DNA of 64,000 nucleotides from Episyrphus balteatus (Eukaryota > Arthropoda > Insecta > Diptera > Syrphidae): contig NC_079136.1 in the NCBI RefSeq assembly GCF_945859705.1, positions 82,088,867-82,152,866 on the forward strand, read 5' to 3'. Positions 54,540 through 64,000 of this stretch are shown piece after piece (the stretch's first letter is position 1; each line of letters begins with the position of its first letter). A model generated the notes under the pieces. The model was not told the DNA's origin. It saw nothing but the letters and a program-made list of their open reading frames with translations, and searched no databases. The translations under genes and the position numbers were made by a program.

Positions 54540-54843
54540 CCGGCACACAAAAATAAAGAAGTGTCATGTACCAGAAACCAGACCTATCTTTCAATACACA
54601 TGTTTTTTGACCCGCTGAATCGGAATTTCTAGTCCGTTTGGCCCTGTCACCCTCCAGTTTTGAGTAAAATGCAAAAAAAAACTCAAAAAAAGGAATTTGT
54701 TTGCCTTTTTTTGGTCTTTTTTGCATTTTCCTCAAACCTGGAGGGTGTTCGGACAAAACGGACTTGAAATTTAAATTCAGCGGGTCCAAAAACATATAGA
54801 AAGATAGGTCTAGGAAAGATACAACTTTTTTTTGTGTGCTGGC
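54540..54843. mobile_element. MITE, CCGGCACACAAAAA family, copy 1
   Basis: About 300 bp with inverted ends (CCGGCACACAAAAA and TTTTTTTGTGTGCTGG) and an inverted interior around GACCTATCTTTC / GAAAGATAGGTC. Non-coding. Confidence 0.8.
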
Positions 54844-54859
54844 ACTGCCGTTGTCATCC

Positions 54860-55148
54860 CCGGCACACAAAAAAAAGGTTTCATGTACCAGGAACCAGAC
54901 CTATCTTTCTATATGTTTTTGGATCCGCTGAATTTGAATTTCAAGTCCGTTTTGTCCGAACACCCTCCAGTTTTGAGAAAAATGCAAAAAACTCCAAAAA
55001 AGTCATAAAAATTCAAACAAAATGCAGTCACAGCTCAAAACTGTAGGGTGACCGGGCCAAACGGACATGAAATTTGGATTCAGTGAGCCCAAAAACATAT
55101 AGAAAGATAGGTCTGGTTAATGGTACAGGACACTTTTTTTTGTGTGCA
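54860..55148. mobile_element. MITE, CCGGCACACAAAAA family, copy 2
   Basis: Same ends and interior as the copy 16 bp away, same orientation. The two copies differ at many positions and lengths, so they are not a simple recent tandem duplication. Confidence 0.8.
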
Positions 55149-55149
55149 G

Positions 55150-55975
55150 GGTTATTGCTGACATTTTTTTTCGAAAAAAAAAAAAAAATATTTTATAAAG
55201 ACCAGTAAAACTTAAATAAAATATTTCCTTAAAATAAAAACAAGATTACGTACAAAACCTAAACATTGAACTGTTATCAGCACCCTCTTGCGCTTAAGAT
55301 ATCGACTTCAAATTTCACAACGTTAATGTTATAGATAATTGGAACAAATTTAGCGGGTGGGCCGCAGAAATGTCTAAAAAAATATTATTTTTTTTTTGAC
55401 CACCCTAATGCACGTCCGCAATACCTATTAGTCATGTAAGTTACAGATTTTTTGAATATTTTGAAAAATCCTTCAAAAATAAATCACACCTCAAAAAAAG
55501 GCTAAAAAATAGGTGTTTTTCAGAAAATCAAATTTTGAAATCTGCCGCCTCTTTATTTGTTTGTTTTAACTTTCAATTGGTAGAAGCTATTTTGTCGAAA
55601 AAAATTTCCCCTATACATAATTACCACTTTGTCGGAGGTCTTTTTGTTTTTTTTTTAAACATCTTCGATTTTGTAAACTTGGTTTAGAAATTTTTAAGAA
55701 TTTTTTCACTACCGACCTACCTTACCTACCTATGTCATTCTTGGAAATTAGGTGAGAAGCGCGGGGAGGGGAAACATTAATCATTCCTATTTTTATTTAT
55801 ATACAATAAGTGTAAGTTTTGTCAAATACCCACGAATTTTTGGTGTAATTGACTGTACCTACCTACCTAAGTAAAATTCTTAAAACAACATTTAATCGAC
55901 ACAAATTTAATTTCGGTGAAAATATGATGTAGGTATCTATTCATTGATTAAAGTGATTGATTACTATTGAGTGAT
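55150..55975. other. AT-rich stretch, no gene recognised
   Basis: Nothing recognisable. A short ACCTACCTACC run lies near 55715-55730. Confidence 0.4.
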
Positions 55976-55978
55976 ACC

Positions 55979-56690
55979 CAGTGCCGGATTAGCCTCAAGG
56001 CAAACTAGGCAGCTGCCTAGGGGCCCCACTTCAGCTAGGGGCCCCTCGCCCCGACTACGAACAAACAAAATTTCTTAGAGTTGTACCTTCAATAAAAAAC
56101 AGCATTACATTTGTATTTGTAAAAATAAGAAAAAAGAAGAATAAAAAAACGTTTGCAAATCATTAAACATTAGCCCCGTTCCATTGGAGGTGGTAGTTTA
56201 CTCATGAGTTGATCTAGTACTATAATTACCACATGATCTTCTACTTCTACCACTGATCTTCTATTTTTTTTTTTTTTTTTTTTATAATGAGCGCGCACTA
56301 AAGGGGTTTTGGGTACCCTTAATATACATGTGTTTATAATGAATTATGACTCCCATCCCATCCTGAAGGGCCCAACCCAGCGATGCCAGATTGAGGGATT
56401 TTTTCCTGTTTTTTTTTCAGTATTTTTGATTAGGGAAAAATGGAAAATCAACCCAGAACAGTCAGCTCAAAATATATCACGTTTCAATACCAAGACAAAT
56501 ACTGGTCTATTCGAATATTATTCCAACGACATCGAACCAGAGTTTAGTAACGAGATGGTGCCATTAAAGCTCTTCATGTTGCAATCAGATAATATGTCAG
56601 AAAAATCTGAGATTGTGCATGCAGAGAAGTTAGAAGTTAATATAGGCACCGTTACAAATTTATTCATAATGAATTACCCCAAATAAAAAC
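55979..56690 (+). pseudogene. hAT-type remnant (terminus and transposase scrap)
   Basis: 55979 begins CAGTGCCGGATTAGCC, a typical hAT terminus. Downstream, frame 56309-56686 contains YYSNDIEPEFSNEMVPLKLF, similar in position and wording to the region before the dimerisation block of ZMYM1-like hAT transposases. The catalytic core and the other terminus are absent. Low certainty, since the two pieces may be unrelated. Confidence 0.4.
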
Positions 56691-56862
56691 ATAACTTCGA
56701 AAACAGCCAAAATGACGTTTTTTGGCATTTTCTAACGGTAATTTTGACTTCAGATTCGAGTTCAACACATCCAACACTACTAGGAAAGTATATTTTGGTT
56801 CTTGTGGCAAAAACCTTGTTGACCAGTGTTATCAATTAAAAAAAAAAAACTAAACCACCCAC

Positions 56863-56915
56863 ACGCGTTTTGAACGCGTTTCAAACGCGTTTCGGACGCG
56901 TTTCAGATGTGTTTT
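56863..56915. repeat. First short patch of the ACGCGT satellite
   Basis: Four to five monomers of the 11-bp repeat (GACGCGTTTCA type) before a 220-bp gap. The next patch starts only at 57808. Confidence 0.85.
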
Positions 56916-57134
56916 CCCAGCAAACGCAGAACTACAGAAAAAACCGGTGAAATATGTACGTAAAAGAAGTACTTCTTTTCCACTGAAAAAAGATAGGAGC
57001 TCGGGAAAAAAATCAGTTGTATACTTTCTGTATATAAGAATACGTGAAGCAGCTATCTCTTTCTTGCATGCAAGATGAAATAAATTTCCCCTCCATTAAT
57101 AGTACAGACAAATGTACTTCAAAAGTGCATCAGC

Positions 57135-57807
57135 GAAGCACTTCTGGAAGTGGTCCTGATGTACATTTTCCAGTACTTTTTTACCTACAGAAAAAGCACT
57201 GAAACTTGTACTTTTAAAGTACTTATTTGGAGCACTTTCATGGGTTTATATCCGTACTGCTAAAATCCATATTTTAATTTTATCTGAAAATAAAAAAATC
57301 TTCAAAACAAACAAACAATTCTTTTAAACTATTATTTAATATTTTATTGGAAAAACACAAAATAGTTTTTTTTTTTTTTTTGAAAACAAAATACACTTAA
57401 AAAAAAAAGATCCATGGGCACGCGACTGTGGCCTGGCCAGTTGAAAAAAATGAAAAAGAAAAAAATACTCTGCGTCTGCAGTCTGCACTTTGGTGGTAGT
57501 TTTTGTATCTTGTTTTGATTTTTTTTTTTCTAAATGCTCAAGGCTGAAGCTGCTGTAAACTCAGTCAATGATGTCTGGAATTGATCGCCACTAAAAGACA
57601 GAAAAATCAACAACTTTATAATTTATCAATTTTATAATCAGCATACCTTTATTTTCCAAATCAATTGGTGGTTGTTTTTGTATCATTTTTGTATTACTTT
57701 TTTTTCTAAATGCACAAGGCTGAGGCTGTGCATTTTGTTTGTGGCGTGCCGAAGAATTTGTGTGGTAGATATTGTTTAGAGAAAATAGTTATCACAAATA
57801 ACGAATA
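57135..57807. repeat. 673-bp unit A between satellite patches
   Basis: Near-identical to 58277-58946. AT-rich and non-coding. It contains a small hairpin AATGCACA...TGTGCATT (about 57711-57740). In both copies it is followed by the same ATAGCGTTTCGGACGCG entry into the satellite. Unit plus satellite repeats with a period of 1,142 bp. Confidence 0.9.
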
Positions 57808-58276
57808 GCGTTTCGGACGCGTTTCGGACGCGTTTCAGATGTGTTTTGCAAGCGTTTCGGACGCGTTTCAGACGCGTTTTGGACGCGTTTTGGGCGCGTT
57901 TCAGATGCGTTTTGGACGCGTTTCAGACGTGTTTCAGACGCGTTTCATACGCGTTTTGGACGCATTTCAGACGCGTTTTGGACGCGTTTCAGACGCGTTT
58001 TGGACGCGTTTCGGACCCTTTTCAGACGCGTTTTGGACGCGTTTCAGACGCAATTTGGACGCGTTTCAGATGCGTTTTGGGCGCGTTTCAGGCGCGTTTC
58101 GGACGCGTTTCAGGCGCATTTTGGACGCGTTTCGGATGCGTTTCAGACGCGTTTTGGACGCGTTTTGGACAAGTTTCAGACGCGTTTTGGACGCGTTTCA
58201 GACCCGTTTCAGACGCGTTTTGTACGCGTTTCAGACGTGTTTCAGACGCGTTTTGGGCGCGTTTCAGATGCGTTTT
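57808..58276. repeat. ACGCGT satellite, block 1
   Basis: About 43 monomers of 11 bp, mostly alternating GACGCGTTTCA and GACGCGTTTTG (22-bp dimers). Each monomer contains the MluI site ACGCGT and two CpGs. Divergence between monomers is low, mostly single substitutions. Confidence 0.95.
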
Positions 58277-58946
58277 GAAGCACTTCTGGAAGTGGTCCTG
58301 ATGTACATTTTCCAGTACTTTTTTATCTACAGAAAAAGCACTGAAACTTGTACTTTTAAAGTACTTATTTGGAGCACTTTCATGGGTTTATATCCGTACT
58401 GCTAAAATCCATATTTTAATTTCATCTGAAAATAAAAAAATCTTCAAAACAAACAAACAATTCTTTTAAACTATTATTTAATATTTTATTGGAAAAACAC
58501 AAAATAGTTTTTTTTTTTTTTGAAAACAAAATACACTTAAAAAAAAAAGATCCTTGGGCACGCGACTGTGGCCTGGCCAGTTAAAAAAAATGAAAAAGAA
58601 AAAAATACTCTGCGTCTGCAGTCTGCACTTTGGTGGTAGTTTTTGTATCTTGTTTTGATTTTTTTTTTCTAAATGCTCAAGGCTGAAGCTGCTGTAAACT
58701 CAGTCAATGATGTCTGGAATTGATCGCCACTAAAAGACAGAAAAATCAACAACTTTATAATTTATCAATTTTATAATCAGCATACCTTTATTTTCCAAAT
58801 CAATTGGTGGTTGTTTTTGTATCATTTTTGTATTACTTTTTTTTCTAAATGCACAAGGCTGAGGCTGTGCATTTTGATTGTGGCGTGCCGAAGAATTTGT
58901 GTGGTAGATATTGTTTAGAGAAAATAGTTATCACAAATAACGAATA
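58277..58946. repeat. 670-bp unit B between satellite blocks
   Basis: Second copy of 57135-57807. Differences are a handful of single-base changes and poly-T length. Confidence 0.9.
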
Positions 58947-61900
58947 GCGTTTCGGACGCGTTTCGGACGCGTTTCATACGCGTTTTGGACGCGTTTCAGA
59001 CCTGTTTTGGACGCGTTTCAGACGCGTTTTGGACGCGTTTCGGACCCGTTTCAGACGCGTTTTGGACGCGTTTCAGTTGCGTTTTGGACGCGTTCCAGAT
59101 GCGTTTTGTTCGCGTTTCAGAGGCGTTTTGGACGCGTTTCAGACGCGTTTTGTACGCGTTTCAGACGCGTTGCAGACGCGTTTTGGACGCGTTTCAGACG
59201 CGTTTTGGACGCGTTTCAGACGCGTTTTAGACGCGTTTCGGACGCGATTAACAAGCGTTTTGGACGCGTTTTGGGCGCGTTTAAGATGCGTTTCAGACGC
59301 GTTTCGGACGCGTTTCACTCGCGTTTTGGAAGCGTTTCAGACGCGTTTTGGACGCGTTTCAGACGTGTTTCAGACTTGTTTCAAACGCGTTTTAGACGCG
59401 TTTTGGACGCGTTTCGGACGCGTTTCAGATGTGTTTCAGACGCGTTTTGGACGCGTTTCAGGCGCGTTTTAGACGCGTTTCGGACGCGATTAACACGCGT
59501 TTTGGACGCGTTTTGGGCGCGTTTAAGATGCGTTTCAGACGCGTTTCGGACGCGTTTCAGGCGCGTTTTGGACGCGTTTCAGACGCGTTTCAGACGCGTT
59601 TCAAACGCGTTTTGGACGCGTTTTGGACGCGTTTTGGACGCGTTTCGGACGCGTTTCAGATGCGTTTCAGACGCGTTTTGGACGCGTTTCAGTCGCGTTT
59701 TTGACACGTTTCAGACGCGTTTTGGACGCGTTTCAGACGTGTTTCAGACGCGTTTCAAACGCGTTTTGGACGCGTTTGGGACGCGTTTCACTCGCGTTTT
59801 GGAAGCGTTTCAGACGCGTTTTGGATGCGTTTCAGACGTGTTTCAGACTTGTTTCAAACGCGTTTTAGACGCGTTTTGGACGCGTTACGGACGCGTTTCA
59901 GATGTATTTCAGACGCGTTTTGGACGCGTTTCAGGCGCGTTTTAGACGCGTTTCGGACGCGATTAACACGCGTTTTGGACGCGTTTTGGGCGCGTTTAAT
60001 ATGCGTTTCAGACGCGTTTCGGACGTGTTTCAGGCGCGTTTTGGAGGCGTTTCAGACGCGTTTCAGACGTGTTTCAAACGCGTTTTGGACGCGTTTTGGA
60101 CGCGTTTTGGACGCGTTTCGGACGCGTTTCAGATGCGTTTCAGACGCGTTTTGGACGCGTTTCAGTCGCGTTTTTGACACGTTTCAGACGCGTTTTGGAC
60201 GCGTTTCAGACGTGTTTCAGACGCGTTTCAAACGCGTTTTGGACGCGTTTCAGACGCGTTTTAGACGCGTTTCGGATGCGATTAACACGCGTTTTGGACG
60301 CGTTTTGGGCGCGTTTAAGATGCGTTTCAGACGCGTTTCGGACGCGTTTCAGGCGCGTTTTGGACGCGTTTCAGACGCGTTTCGGACGCGTTTCAGATGC
60401 GTTTCAGACGCGTTTCGGACGCGTTTCAGGCGCGTTTTGGACGCGTTTCAGGCGCGTTTTGGACGCGTTTCAGACGCGTTTCGGACGCGTTTCAGATGCG
60501 TTTCAGACGCGTTTCGGACGCGTTACAGGCGCGTTTTGGACGCGTTTCAGGCGCGTTTTGGACGCGTTTCAGACGCGTTTTGGACGCGTTTCAGACGCGT
60601 TTTGGACGCGTTTCAGACGCGTTTTGGACGCGTTTCAGACGCGTTTTGGGCGCGTTTAAGATGCGTTTCAGTCGCGTTTCGGACGCGTTTCACTCGCGTT
60701 TTGGAAGCGTTTCAGACGCGTTTTGGACGCGTTTCAGACGTGTTTCAGACTTGTTTCAAACGCGTTTTAGACGCGTTTTGGACGCGTTTCGGACGCGTTT
60801 CAGATGTGTTTCAGACGCGTTTTGGACGCGTTTCAGGCGCGTTTTAGACGCGTTTCGGACGCGATTAACACGCGTTTTGGACGCGTTTTGGGCGCGTTTA
60901 AGAAGCGTTTCAGACGCGTTTCGGACGCGTTTCAGGCGCGTTTTGGACGCGTTTCAGACGCGTTTCAGACGCGTTTCAGACGAGATTAACACGCGTTTTG
61001 GACGCGTTTTGGGCGCGTTTAAGATGTGTTTCAGACGCGTTTTGGACGCGTTTCAGGCGCGTTTTAGACGCGTTTCGGACGCGATTAACACGCGTTTTGG
61101 ACGCGTTTTGGGCGCGTTTAAGAAGCGTTTCAGACGCGTTTCGGACGCGTTTCAGGCGCGTTTTGGACGCGTTTCAGACGCGTTTCAGACGCGTTTCAGA
61201 CGAGATTAACACGCGTTTTGGACGCGTTTTGGGCGCGTTTAAGATGTGTTTCAGACGCGTTTTGGACGCGTTTCAGGCGCGTTTTAGACGCGTTTCGGAC
61301 GCGATTAACACGCGTTTTGGACGCGTTTTGGGCGCGTTTAAGATGCGTTTCAGACGCGTTTCGGACGCGTTTCAGGCGCGTTTTGGACGCGTTTCGGATG
61401 CGTTTCAGACGCGTTTCAGATGCGTTTTGGGCGCGTTTCAGACGCGATTCAGACGCGTTTTGGGCGCGTTTCGGATCCGTTTCAGACGCGTTTTGGACGC
61501 GTTTCAGTTGCGTTTTGGCGTTTCAGACGCGTTTTGGACAAGTTTCAGACGCGTTTTGGACGCGTTTCAGATGCGTTTTGGACGCGTTTCAGATGCGTTT
61601 TGGGCGCGTTTCAGATGCGTTTTGGAAGCGTTTCAGGCGCGTTTTGGACGCGTTTCAGACGCGCTTTGGACGCGTTTTGGGCGCTTTTTTGGCGCGTTTC
61701 AGATGCGTTTTGGACGCGTTTCAGACCTGTTTTGGACGCGTTTCGGACCCGTTTCAGACGCGTTTTGGACGCGTTTCAGTTGCGTTTTGGACGCGTTCCA
61801 GATGCGTTTTGTTCGCGTTTCAGAGGCGTTTTGGACGCGTTTCAGACGCATTTTGTTCGCGTTTCAGACGCGTTTCAGACGCGTTTTGGACGCGTTTCAG

Positions 61901-63860
61901 ATGCGTTTTAGACGCGTTTCGGACGCGATTCACACGCGTTTTGGACGCGTTTTGGGCGCGTTTAAGATGCGTTTCAGACGCGTTTCGGACGCGTTTCAGG
62001 CGCGTTTTGGACGCGTTTCGGATGCGTTTCAGACGCGTTTCAGATGCGTTTTGGGCGCGTTTCAGACGCGATTCAGACGCGTTTTGGACGCGTTTCGGAC
62101 CCGTTTCAGACGCGTTTTGGACGCGTTTCAGTTGCGTTTTGGCGTTTCAGACGCGTTTTGGACGCGTTTCAGTCGTGTTTTGGACACGTTTCAGATGCGT
62201 TTCAGACGCGTTTTGGGCGCGTTTCAGATGCGTTTTGGACGCGTTTCGGACGCGTTTCAGACGCGTTTCAGACGCGTTTTGGACGCGTTTCAGATGCGTT
62301 TTGGGCGCGTTTTGGACGCGTTTTAGACGCGTTTCAGACGCGTTTTGGACGCGTTTCGGACGCGTTTTGGACGCGTTTCAGAAGCGTTTTGGACGCGTTT
62401 CAGATGCGTTTTGATGTTTCAGACGCGTTTTGGACGCGTTTTAGTCGCGTTTTGGACGCGTTTCAGATGCGTTTCAGACGCGTTTTGGACGCGTTTCGGA
62501 CGCGATTCAGACGCGTTTTGGACGCGTTTCGGACGCGTTTGGGACGCGTTTCAGACACGTTTTGGACGCGTTTCGGACGCGATTCAGACTCGTTTTGGAC
62601 GCGTTTCGGACGCGTTTTGGACGCGTTTCAGAAGCGTTTTGGACGCGTTTCAGTTGCGTTTTGGACGCGTTTCGGATGCGTTTCAGACGCGTTTCAGATG
62701 CGTTTTGTTCGCGTTTCAGAGGCGTTTTGGACGCGTTTCAGACGCGTTTTGTTCGCGTTTCAGACGCGTTTCAGACGCGTTTTGGACGCGTTTCAGATGC
62801 GTTTTAGACGCGTTTCGGACGCGATTCACACGCGTTTTGGACGCGTTTTGGGCGCGTTTAAGATGCGTTTCAGACGCGTTTCGGACGCGTTTCAGGCGCG
62901 TTTTGGACGCGTTTCGGATGCGTTTCAGACGCGTTTCAGATGCGTTTTGGGCGCGTTTCAGACGCGATTCAGACGCGTTTTGGACGCGTTTCGGACCCGT
63001 TTCAGACGCGTTTTGGACGCGTTTCAGTTGCGTTTTGGACGCGTTTCGGATGCGTTTCAGACGCGTTTCAGATGCGTTTTAGGCGCGTTTCAGACGCGAT
63101 TTAGACGAGTTTTGGACGCGTTTCGGACCCGTTTCAGACGCGTTTTGGACGCGTTTCAGTTGCGTTTTGGCGTTTCAGACGCGTTTTGGACAAGTTTCAG
63201 ACGCGTTTTGGACGCGTTTCAGATGCGTTTTGGACGCGTTTCAGATGCGTTTTGGGCGCGTTTCAGATGCGTTTTGGAAGCGTTTCAGGCGCGTTTGGGA
63301 CGCGTTTCAGACGCGTTTTGGACGCGTTTCGGACGCGATTCAGACGCGTTTTGGACGCGTTTCAGAAGCGTTTTGGACGCGTTTCAGATGCGTTTTGATG
63401 TTTCAGACGCGTTTTAGTCGCGTTTTGGACACGTTTCAGATGCGTTTCAGACGCGTTTTGGACGCGTTTCAGACGCATTTTGGACGCGTTTCAGATGCGT
63501 TTTGGACGCGTTTCAGATGCGTTTTGGCGTTTCAGACGCGTTTTGGACGCGTTTCAGTCGCGTTTTGGACACGTTTCAGATGCGTTTCAGACGCCATTTG
63601 GACGCGTTTCAGACGCGTTTTGGACGCGTTTCAGACGCGTTTTGGACGCGTTTCGGACGCGTTTTGGACGCGTTTCAGAAGCGTTTTGGACACGTTTCAG
63701 ATGCGTTTTGGCGTTTCAGACGCGTTTTGGACGCGTTTCGGACGCGATTCAGACGCGTTTTGGACGCGTTTCAGTCGCGTTTTGGACACGTTTCAGATGC
63801 GTTTCAGACGCCATTTGGACGCGTTTCAGACGCATTTCGGACGCGTTTCAGATGCGTTTT
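58947..63860. repeat. ACGCGT satellite, block 2, about 4.9 kb
   Basis: Around 445 monomers of 11 bp in the same orientation. Larger repeats are visible: segments marked by GATTAACACGCG (for example 59490, 59963, 60864, 61088, 61312) and by GTTTTGGCGTTTCAG (61513, 62138, 63167, 63523, 63708) recur in order, indicating higher-order amplification. The monomer has no stop codon in any of the three plus-strand phases. Open frames of up to 457 codons, with an 11-residue rhythm of the RFGRVSDAFWT type, arise in all phases and end only at rare variants such as GTTTAAGATG. I do not regard these as genes. Confidence 0.95.
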
Positions 63861-63908
63861 AGTTCCTGGAACTAGTTCCTCACTCGGAACTAGTTCCACT
63901 AGTTCCCC
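63861..63908. repeat. GGAACTAGTTCC palindromes at the satellite edge
   Basis: The 12-bp palindrome GGAACTAGTTCC occurs at 63868-63879 and 63886-63897, with half copies on either side. It marks an abrupt change from satellite to ordinary AT-rich DNA. Function unknown. Confidence 0.75.
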
Positions 63909-64000
63909 AAAATTAATTTAAACAGTTCCATCGTTCAGACACAGCCACACACAAAAGAAAGAAAGAAGAAGAGGAACAAGAAACAAAACGAATGCGAATA
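63909..64000. other. Unique sequence beyond the satellite, window edge
   Basis: A purine-rich run (GAAAGAAAGAAGAAGAGG) follows a CACAGCCACACAC stretch. This could be an untranslated leader of a gene beyond the window, but only 90 bp are visible. Confidence 0.3.

Noticed and set aside
56863..63860. Telomeric repeat array
   Set aside because: The unit is not TTAGG-like, is CpG-rich, and ordinary sequence continues on both sides. Long-satellite telomeres exist in some flies, but nothing here points to a chromosome end.
57839..63921. Many overlapping plus-strand open frames of 80-457 codons
   Set aside because: They follow automatically from a stop-free 11-bp repeat read in three phases. No frame is preferred and starts are just GATG variants.
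1..64000. CRISPR arrays or bacterial operons
   Set aside because: Spaced direct repeats of the right type are absent, and all recognisable genes are from insects, insect transposons or insect-infecting viruses.

Overview
The window looks like nuclear DNA of an insect, most likely a dipteran. It is very AT-rich, is full of degraded insect-type transposons (errantivirus/Ty3-gypsy, BEL/Pao, piggyBac, pogo, mariner, hAT), has a candidate 62-bp intron, and carries two divergent single-exon ionotropic receptor (IR) genes. The species cannot be named from the sequence. No rRNA gene, functional tRNA gene, CRISPR array or bacterial-type operon was seen.

Region 1 (about 1-36 kb) is a nested graveyard of mobile elements and endogenous viral elements. 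Viral remnants are a circovirus-like Rep (2.4-3.1 kb), a capsid-like ORF of possible toti-like origin split by a hairpin (12.8-14.99 kb), three densovirus NS1-like copies (15.0-15.9, 18.3-19.7 and 26.6-27.9 kb) and an errantivirus env with LTR and primer-binding site (33.0-35.6 kb). Transposon remnants are LINE ORF1 and RNase H pieces, gypsy RT and gag, a pogo-like transposase, BEL gag and protease, three errantiviral solo LTRs, a 3.7-kb LTR element and a piggyBac with both ends and TTAA duplications. Almost every recognisable coding fragment here lies on the minus strand, so a plus-strand transcript would be antisense to all of them. That is the layout of a unistrand piRNA cluster. A 5-6 kb block is duplicated (about 14.98-21.2 kb and 26.5-31.4 kb).

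Region 2 (about 36-57 kb) is gene-poor and AT-rich. It holds a deleted mariner (36.4-37.2 kb), long inverted-repeat elements, a broken IR gene (41.3-43.1 kb, plus), a hAT-like element with long terminal repeats (44.9-46.5 kb), a three-level nest of DNA transposons (47.4-49.7 kb), a tRNA-derived SINE (50.5 kb) and an intact 602-codon IR gene (51.5-53.3 kb, minus). The two IR genes are convergent paralogues.

Region 3 (about 56.9-63.9 kb) is a CpG-dense satellite with an 11-bp monomer containing ACGCGT, interrupted by a repeated unit of about 670 bp. Its long open frames in all three plus-strand phases follow from the 11-bp period and are not taken as genes. The only gene that looks intact and cellular is the IR at 51,460-53,268. 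The spliced densovirus-like ORF at 18,331-19,670 and the piggyBac transposase are the next most complete coding sequences.
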